A stretch of 64,000 nt of DNA, from the NCBI RefSeq assembly GCF_003287975.1, contig NZ_QMKQ01000015.1, forward strand, positions 44,187-108,186, read 5' to 3'. Of the stretch, positions 60,926-64,000 are shown in pieces; the first letter of the stretch is position 1; each line of letters opens with the position of its first letter. The notes beneath the pieces were generated by a model that ran no database searches, was not told where the DNA came from, and saw nothing but the letters and a program-made list of their open reading frames with translations. This stretch comes from Arthrobacter sp. AQ5-05 (lineage in GTDB: Bacteria > Actinomycetota > Actinomycetes > Actinomycetales > Micrococcaceae). The position numbers were made by a program, and so were the translations under genes.

Positions 60926-61052
60926 GCCGTTCCCCTTCCGGAGTGCCAACCTCGGGGCTCCCCCACGCTTCATTGTCGTGCCTGCACACGATTCTGGCCA
61001 GCTTCCTGCACGCAAGGTGCCGCCGAGGGGGCCCGCCCGGAGGGCGCCAGAC

Positions 61053-62792
61053 CTACTCGACCAGTTTCCCCACCGAAGAGACCTCCGTGATCAGGGCGGA
61101 GATCTCCGCGGGGATCGCCGGGATCTCCTCGTGCACCACGCCGCCGGTCGGGGACCAGACCAGGTTGACCTGCAACGAGGGGTCCGTTTCGGGGTAGTCG
61201 CTGCGGTTGTGGCAGCCGCGCGTCTCCCGGCGTTCGATGGCCGCCTCGAGGGTGGCTCGGGCAGCCAGGGCCGAGCCCATCAGGTCGAAGGCATGCGCCA
61301 GGTCCTGGAATCCGGCAATGTCCGGATGGATCCCCACGTGCTCCATGCGTTCCTCGATCGAGTCGAGCTTGGCGAGCCCTGCCAGCAGACCTTCCTCGTC
61401 CCGGACCACGCCGGCATGGTCGGTCATCATGTTGCGGATGGCGCGCTGCAGCTCCCGTACGTTTTCATGTCCCTCCGCCGCGAGCAGGTCGTCGATCTCC
61501 GCCCGGGCGTGGGCAAGCGCCTCGGCTGAGCGCGGCTGGGAAACCAGCGACGCCGAGTACCTGGCCGCGGCACGTGCGACGATGCGGCCGAAGACCAGCA
61601 ACTCGATCAGCGAGTTGCCGCCGAGGCGGTTGGCTCCGTGCAAACCGCTGGAGGCCTCTCCGATGGCGTAGAGCCCGGAGACGTCGGTGCTGTGGTCTTC
61701 CGGCCGAACCCAGACCCCACCCATGGAGTAGTGCGCGGTCGGGGCGATCTCGATGGGTTCGGCGGTGATGTCGAGCATCTGCACCTCCATCATGGTCTGG
61801 TACACACGCGGCAGCCGCTCCATGATGGTTTGTCGCGGCAGGTGCGAGACATCCAGCCAGACACCGCCGTTCTTGGTCCCGCGGCCTTCCTTGATTTCCG
61901 TGTAGGCGGCCAGTGCCACGCGGTCGCGGGTGGAGAGTTCCTTGCGGATCGGGTCGTAGCGGTCCATGAACCGCTCCCCCAGAGCGTTGCGCAGGATGCC
62001 GCCCTCGCCGCGGGCCGCCTCGGAGATCAGCGTGCCGGCGGCGTTTTCGGGTTCAATGATGCCCGAAGGGTGGAACTGCACCAGCTCGGGGTCGCGCAAG
62101 CGGGCCCCGGCATCCACGGCCAGGCGGAAGGCGTCCCCGGTGTTCTCGTCGCGGCGCGAGGACGTCCGGCGCCAGATGCGGGTGTGGCCTCCGGCTGCCA
62201 GGATCACCGCGTCGGCGTGGATGAGGTAGCGCTTGCCCGTGTTGATGTCGAAGCCATAGGCGCCGAAGACCTGGTTGTCCTTCACCAGCAGCCGGGTGAC
62301 GTAGACCGAATCAAGGATCGGGATCTGCAGCTGTTCGGCCCGGTTCACCAGGCTGCGCTGGATTTCCAGGCCGGTGTAGTCGCCGGCAAAGGCCGTGCGG
62401 CGGAAGGTGTGGGCGCCGAAGAACCGCTGGGAGATCCGCCCGTCCTCCTCCCGGGCAAAGCCCATGCCGTAGCGTTCCAGGTCGCCGATTCCCTGGGCCG
62501 CACCGCGGGCGACGATTTCGACCGTGTGCGGATTGGCCAGGTAGTAGCTTTCCTTGATGGTGTCGGCGGCGTGCTGCTGCCAGCTGTCGTCCTTGTCCAT
62601 GGTTCCGAGGGCCGCGTTGATGCCGCCGGCCGCAAGCGAGGTGTGGGCGTCATTGCGCGGGCGCTTGCCCACGGCGAGCACGTCCACCCCCATTTCGGCC
62701 AGCTCGATGGCTGCCCGCAGACCCGATCCTCCGGTGCCGATGACCAGGACGGTGGTGGAAATCTGTTGTTCTTTCGTTGCTGTTGCACTCAT
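61053..62792 (-). CDS. FAD-binding oxidoreductase of the SdhA/FrdA/L-aspartate oxidase family
   Basis: This 579-aa flavoprotein has an N-terminal FAD fold VLVIGTGGSGLRAAIELAEMG, a THTSLAAGGINAAL-like segment (residues about 50-64), and RFFGAHTFRRTAFAGDYTG. The catalytic-domain motifs are ELVQFHPSGI, ISEAARGEGG and YSMGGVWV. The IGEASSGLHGANRLGGNSLIELLVFGR block is diagnostic. No histidine for covalent FAD (HTSLA follows DA rather than the usual SdhA RSH motif) and no SdhB/C/D genes are adjacent. It may therefore be a soluble fumarate reductase or an aspartate oxidase-type enzyme. A LysR gene is divergent. Confidence 0.8.
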   Translation of the reverse strand: MSATATKEQQISTTVLVIGTGGSGLRAAIELAEMGVDVLAVGKRPRNDAHTSLAAGGINAALGTMDKDDSWQQHAADTIKESYYLANPHTVEIVARGAAQGIGDLERYGMGFAREEDGRISQRFFGAHTFRRTAFAGDYTGLEIQRSLVNRAEQLQIPILDSVYVTRLLVKDNQVFGAYGFDINTGKRYLIHADAVILAAGGHTRIWRRTSSRRDENTGDAFRLAVDAGARLRDPELVQFHPSGIIEPENAAGTLISEAARGEGGILRNALGERFMDRYDPIRKELSTRDRVALAAYTEIKEGRGTKNGGVWLDVSHLPRQTIMERLPRVYQTMMEVQMLDITAEPIEIAPTAHYSMGGVWVRPEDHSTDVSGLYAIGEASSGLHGANRLGGNSLIELLVFGRIVARAAARYSASLVSQPRSAEALAHARAEIDDLLAAEGHENVRELQRAIRNMMTDHAGVVRDEEGLLAGLAKLDSIEERMEHVGIHPDIAGFQDLAHAFDLMGSALAARATLEAAIERRETRGCHNRSDYPETDPSLQVNLVWSPTGGVVHEEIPAIPAEISALITEVSSVGKLVE

Positions 62793-62857
62793 GTCTTCAA
62801 CGCTAGGAACTTGCTCTTGATCCGTCCAATGAATTGTTCGAGTCGTTTCAATACATA

Positions 62858-62863
62858 TACGCT
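62858..62863 (+). promoter_or_regulatory. Probable leaderless promoter -10 (TACGCT) of lysR-like gene
   Basis: A TANNNT hexamer ends 7 nt before the ATG at 62871. The surrounding ATACATATACGCTAT is AT-rich and contains ATA-N9-TAT, a possible LysR T-N11-A box in the 78-bp divergent spacer. Confidence 0.4.
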
Positions 62864-62870
62864 ATCGACC

Positions 62871-63812
62871 ATGAACCTGGAACAGCTCCAAAGCTTCGTG
62901 GAGGTCGCACGCACCGGCCATTTCACCCGTGCCGCCGCACTTCTGCACCTGGCCCAGCCCTCGCTGAGCCGGCAGATCTCCACCCTGGAATCGGATCTCG
63001 GAGCGGAGCTTTTCCACCGGGCCCGGGGCAACATCACACTCACCGATGCCGGGGAATCGTTGCTCCCCCTGGCCAAACGGATGCTCGCCGATGCGGAAAC
63101 CGTCCGCCACGAGATGCAGGAACTCGCGGGGCTGAAAATGGGCCGGGTGCGGATCGGTGCCACCCCGACATTGTGCGTGAGCCTGGTCCCGGATGTGCTG
63201 ACCTCGTTTCATGCGGCCTACCCGGGCATCGCCCTGCACCTGACCGAACAGGGGTCCCGCGGCCTGCTCGACGAGCTCGCCGGGGGCAGCCTGGACCTCG
63301 CGCTCATCGTCACCTCGGAGGACCGCACGGCCCCGACCGCCAGCCTGCAGCGCACGGCGCTGCTCACCGAGGAGCTGGTGGTCGTCGCCTCGGCGAACAA
63401 TCCACACCTTGCCGGTCGCACCTCCCTGACGCTCGCCGAACTGGCGGAACTTCCGCAGATCACCTACCACCAGAGCTACGACCTGAGGGAGGTAACCATG
63501 CAGGCGTTCCATGCGGCGGGGCTCGCCCCGAACGTGGTCCTGGAAGGATCGGAAATGGATGCAGTGCTCCGCTGCGTGGAACGCGGATTGGGGGTCGCGG
63601 TGGTCCCGGCCATGGTCATGCTCGATCGGCCGCGCTTGTGCTCGGTGCGGCTCACCGATCCCGGGTTGTCGCGGACAATCAGCCTGGCCCACCGCAACGA
63701 TGTCTCCCTGACCCGTGCCGCGCAGGCCATGCAGCAGCTGATCGCGCGCACGGCCACCGTCCTGTCCTCGGCCGATGCCGCCACCGGCGGGCTGGTCACG
63801 CGGGCGCCGTAG
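62871..63812 (+). CDS. LysR-family transcriptional regulator
   Basis: This 313-aa regulator starts MNLEQLQSFVEVARTGHFTRA, with the HTH recognition segment LHLAQPSLSRQISTLESDLGAELF. The periplasmic-binding-like effector domain includes VRIGATPTLCVSLVPDVL and GLGVAVVPAM. It is divergent from the SdhA/NadB-like flavoprotein gene across 78 bp and is therefore its probable activator. The frame is open far upstream (to 61638), but the family N-terminus fixes the start. Confidence 0.9.
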   Translation: MNLEQLQSFVEVARTGHFTRAAALLHLAQPSLSRQISTLESDLGAELFHRARGNITLTDAGESLLPLAKRMLADAETVRHEMQELAGLKMGRVRIGATPTLCVSLVPDVLTSFHAAYPGIALHLTEQGSRGLLDELAGGSLDLALIVTSEDRTAPTASLQRTALLTEELVVVASANNPHLAGRTSLTLAELAELPQITYHQSYDLREVTMQAFHAAGLAPNVVLEGSEMDAVLRCVERGLGVAVVPAMVMLDRPRLCSVRLTDPGLSRTISLAHRNDVSLTRAAQAMQQLIARTATVLSSADAATGGLVTRAP

Positions 63813-63842
63813 TCCACCCCGCTGCCTGTCCGCGTCCCGGCC

Positions 63843-63863
63843 GCTCGGCCGTGGCGGCCGAGC
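63843..63863 (+). terminator. Hairpin after lysR-like gene
   Basis: GCTCGGCC and GGCCGAGC form an 8-bp stem with a 5-nt loop, 30 bp after the stop. It is a probable terminator without a clear T-run. Confidence 0.5.
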
Positions 63864-63873
63864 CTCGATTCCC

Positions 63874-64000
63874 GGCTCTACGGATTCTGGCGTGGTGAGG
63901 TTGTCCTAAGTCCGGTAGTGTCGGTGGCCGCCGGCGGAGAGCAGTGAACGGATGCGGTAGTTCTCGAAGTTGCGGAATCCGCGGGCGATCCTCCGGGTGG
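63874..64000 (-). mobile_element. End of an ISL3-type insertion sequence (cut by window edge)
   Basis: The end probably begins at GGCTCTACGGATTCTGG (63874 onward), which looks like an ISL3-type terminal inverted repeat. It is followed by the 3' end of a transposase on the minus strand. The rest of the element lies beyond the window, so the other terminal repeat and target duplication cannot be checked. Confidence 0.6.
63906..64000 (-). CDS. ISL3-family transposase, C-terminal fragment (partial)
   Basis: Only the last 31 codons are in the window. The peptide RRIARGFRNFENYRIRSLL followed by AGGH is the typical C-terminus of ISL3-family DDE transposases (domain DDE_Tnp_ISL3). The stop TAG is at 63906-63908, about 30 bp inside the putative terminal repeat, as expected for an intact element. 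Completeness of the rest is unknown. Confidence 0.65.
   Translation of the reverse strand, partial: TRRIARGFRNFENYRIRSLLSAGGHRHYRT

Overview
The window looks like chromosomal DNA of a high-GC actinobacterium, most likely Micrococcaceae (Arthrobacter/Paeniglutamicibacter type). The basis is the roughly 65% GC, frequent GTG and TTG starts, several probable leaderless genes, a GuaB1-type enzyme, an actinobacterial long-form NirK, and a biotin operon that carries BioQ-like operators. I see no rRNA, tRNA or CRISPR array. Most of the sequence is dense metabolic gene content. The accessory features are a lower-GC ATPase islet bounded by direct repeats (34.67-36.04 kb) and the end of an ISL3-type insertion sequence at the right edge.

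Layout. 0-8 kb: a GntR/FCD regulator, a SurA-like lipoprotein, an amino-acid ABC transporter operon led by a lysA-like decarboxylase, and a divergent PucR regulator. 8-12 kb: an MFS exporter and a purine-salvage pair (nucleoside hydrolase and adenine-type deaminase). 11.8-14.5 kb: a YcsI/YcsG-like pair with tandem FCD-type operators, and a DUF1540 protein. 14.7-19.7 kb: GuaB1, an Lrp regulator, a DedA-like protein, and an MFS transporter preceded by an unlisted 32-aa membrane protein. 19.7-27.9 kb: biotin genes bioB-bioA-bioF-P450-bioD, followed by a ferredoxin reductase and a Rieske ferredoxin, with a second Rieske ferredoxin upstream. 28-31.5 kb: a glycine-betaine ABC transporter with CBS domains. 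31.6-34.6 kb: a PQQ-type sugar dehydrogenase lipoprotein, a small membrane protein, and an RclA/Mer-type flavoprotein. 36-41.2 kb: a nitrite-reductase locus consisting of a membrane-fused NirK, a multi-TM NnrS-like protein, a SufR-like cysteine-containing regulator, and a divergent DUF2249 protein. 41.3-47 kb: VOC, MarR and OsmC proteins, an AztD-like zinc-binding lipoprotein with a Zur-like box, and a secreted 5'-nucleotidase. 47.5-52.7 kb: a LysP-type permease with a long leader, a CynX-type MFS protein, and a TetR-controlled DUF1304/NADP-oxidoreductase pair. 52.7-58.5 kb: a complete lactate-utilisation locus (lutR-like regulator, lldP, lutABC) with three matching operators. 58.5-64 kb: a degenerate repeat protein, an ABC-2 exporter, an SdhA/NadB-type flavoprotein with a divergent LysR regulator, and the IS end.

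The most interesting point is the biotin operon. It places a short, non-canonical cytochrome P450 between bioF and bioD and appears to supply its own BphA4/BphA3-type electron-transfer chain. This suggests a BioI-like route to the pimelate moiety. The NirK fusion locus, the YcsG-like NRAMP relative that has lost its metal-binding motifs, and the repeat-flanked islet are the next most unusual regions. Function assignments rest on motifs read by eye; no database search was run.
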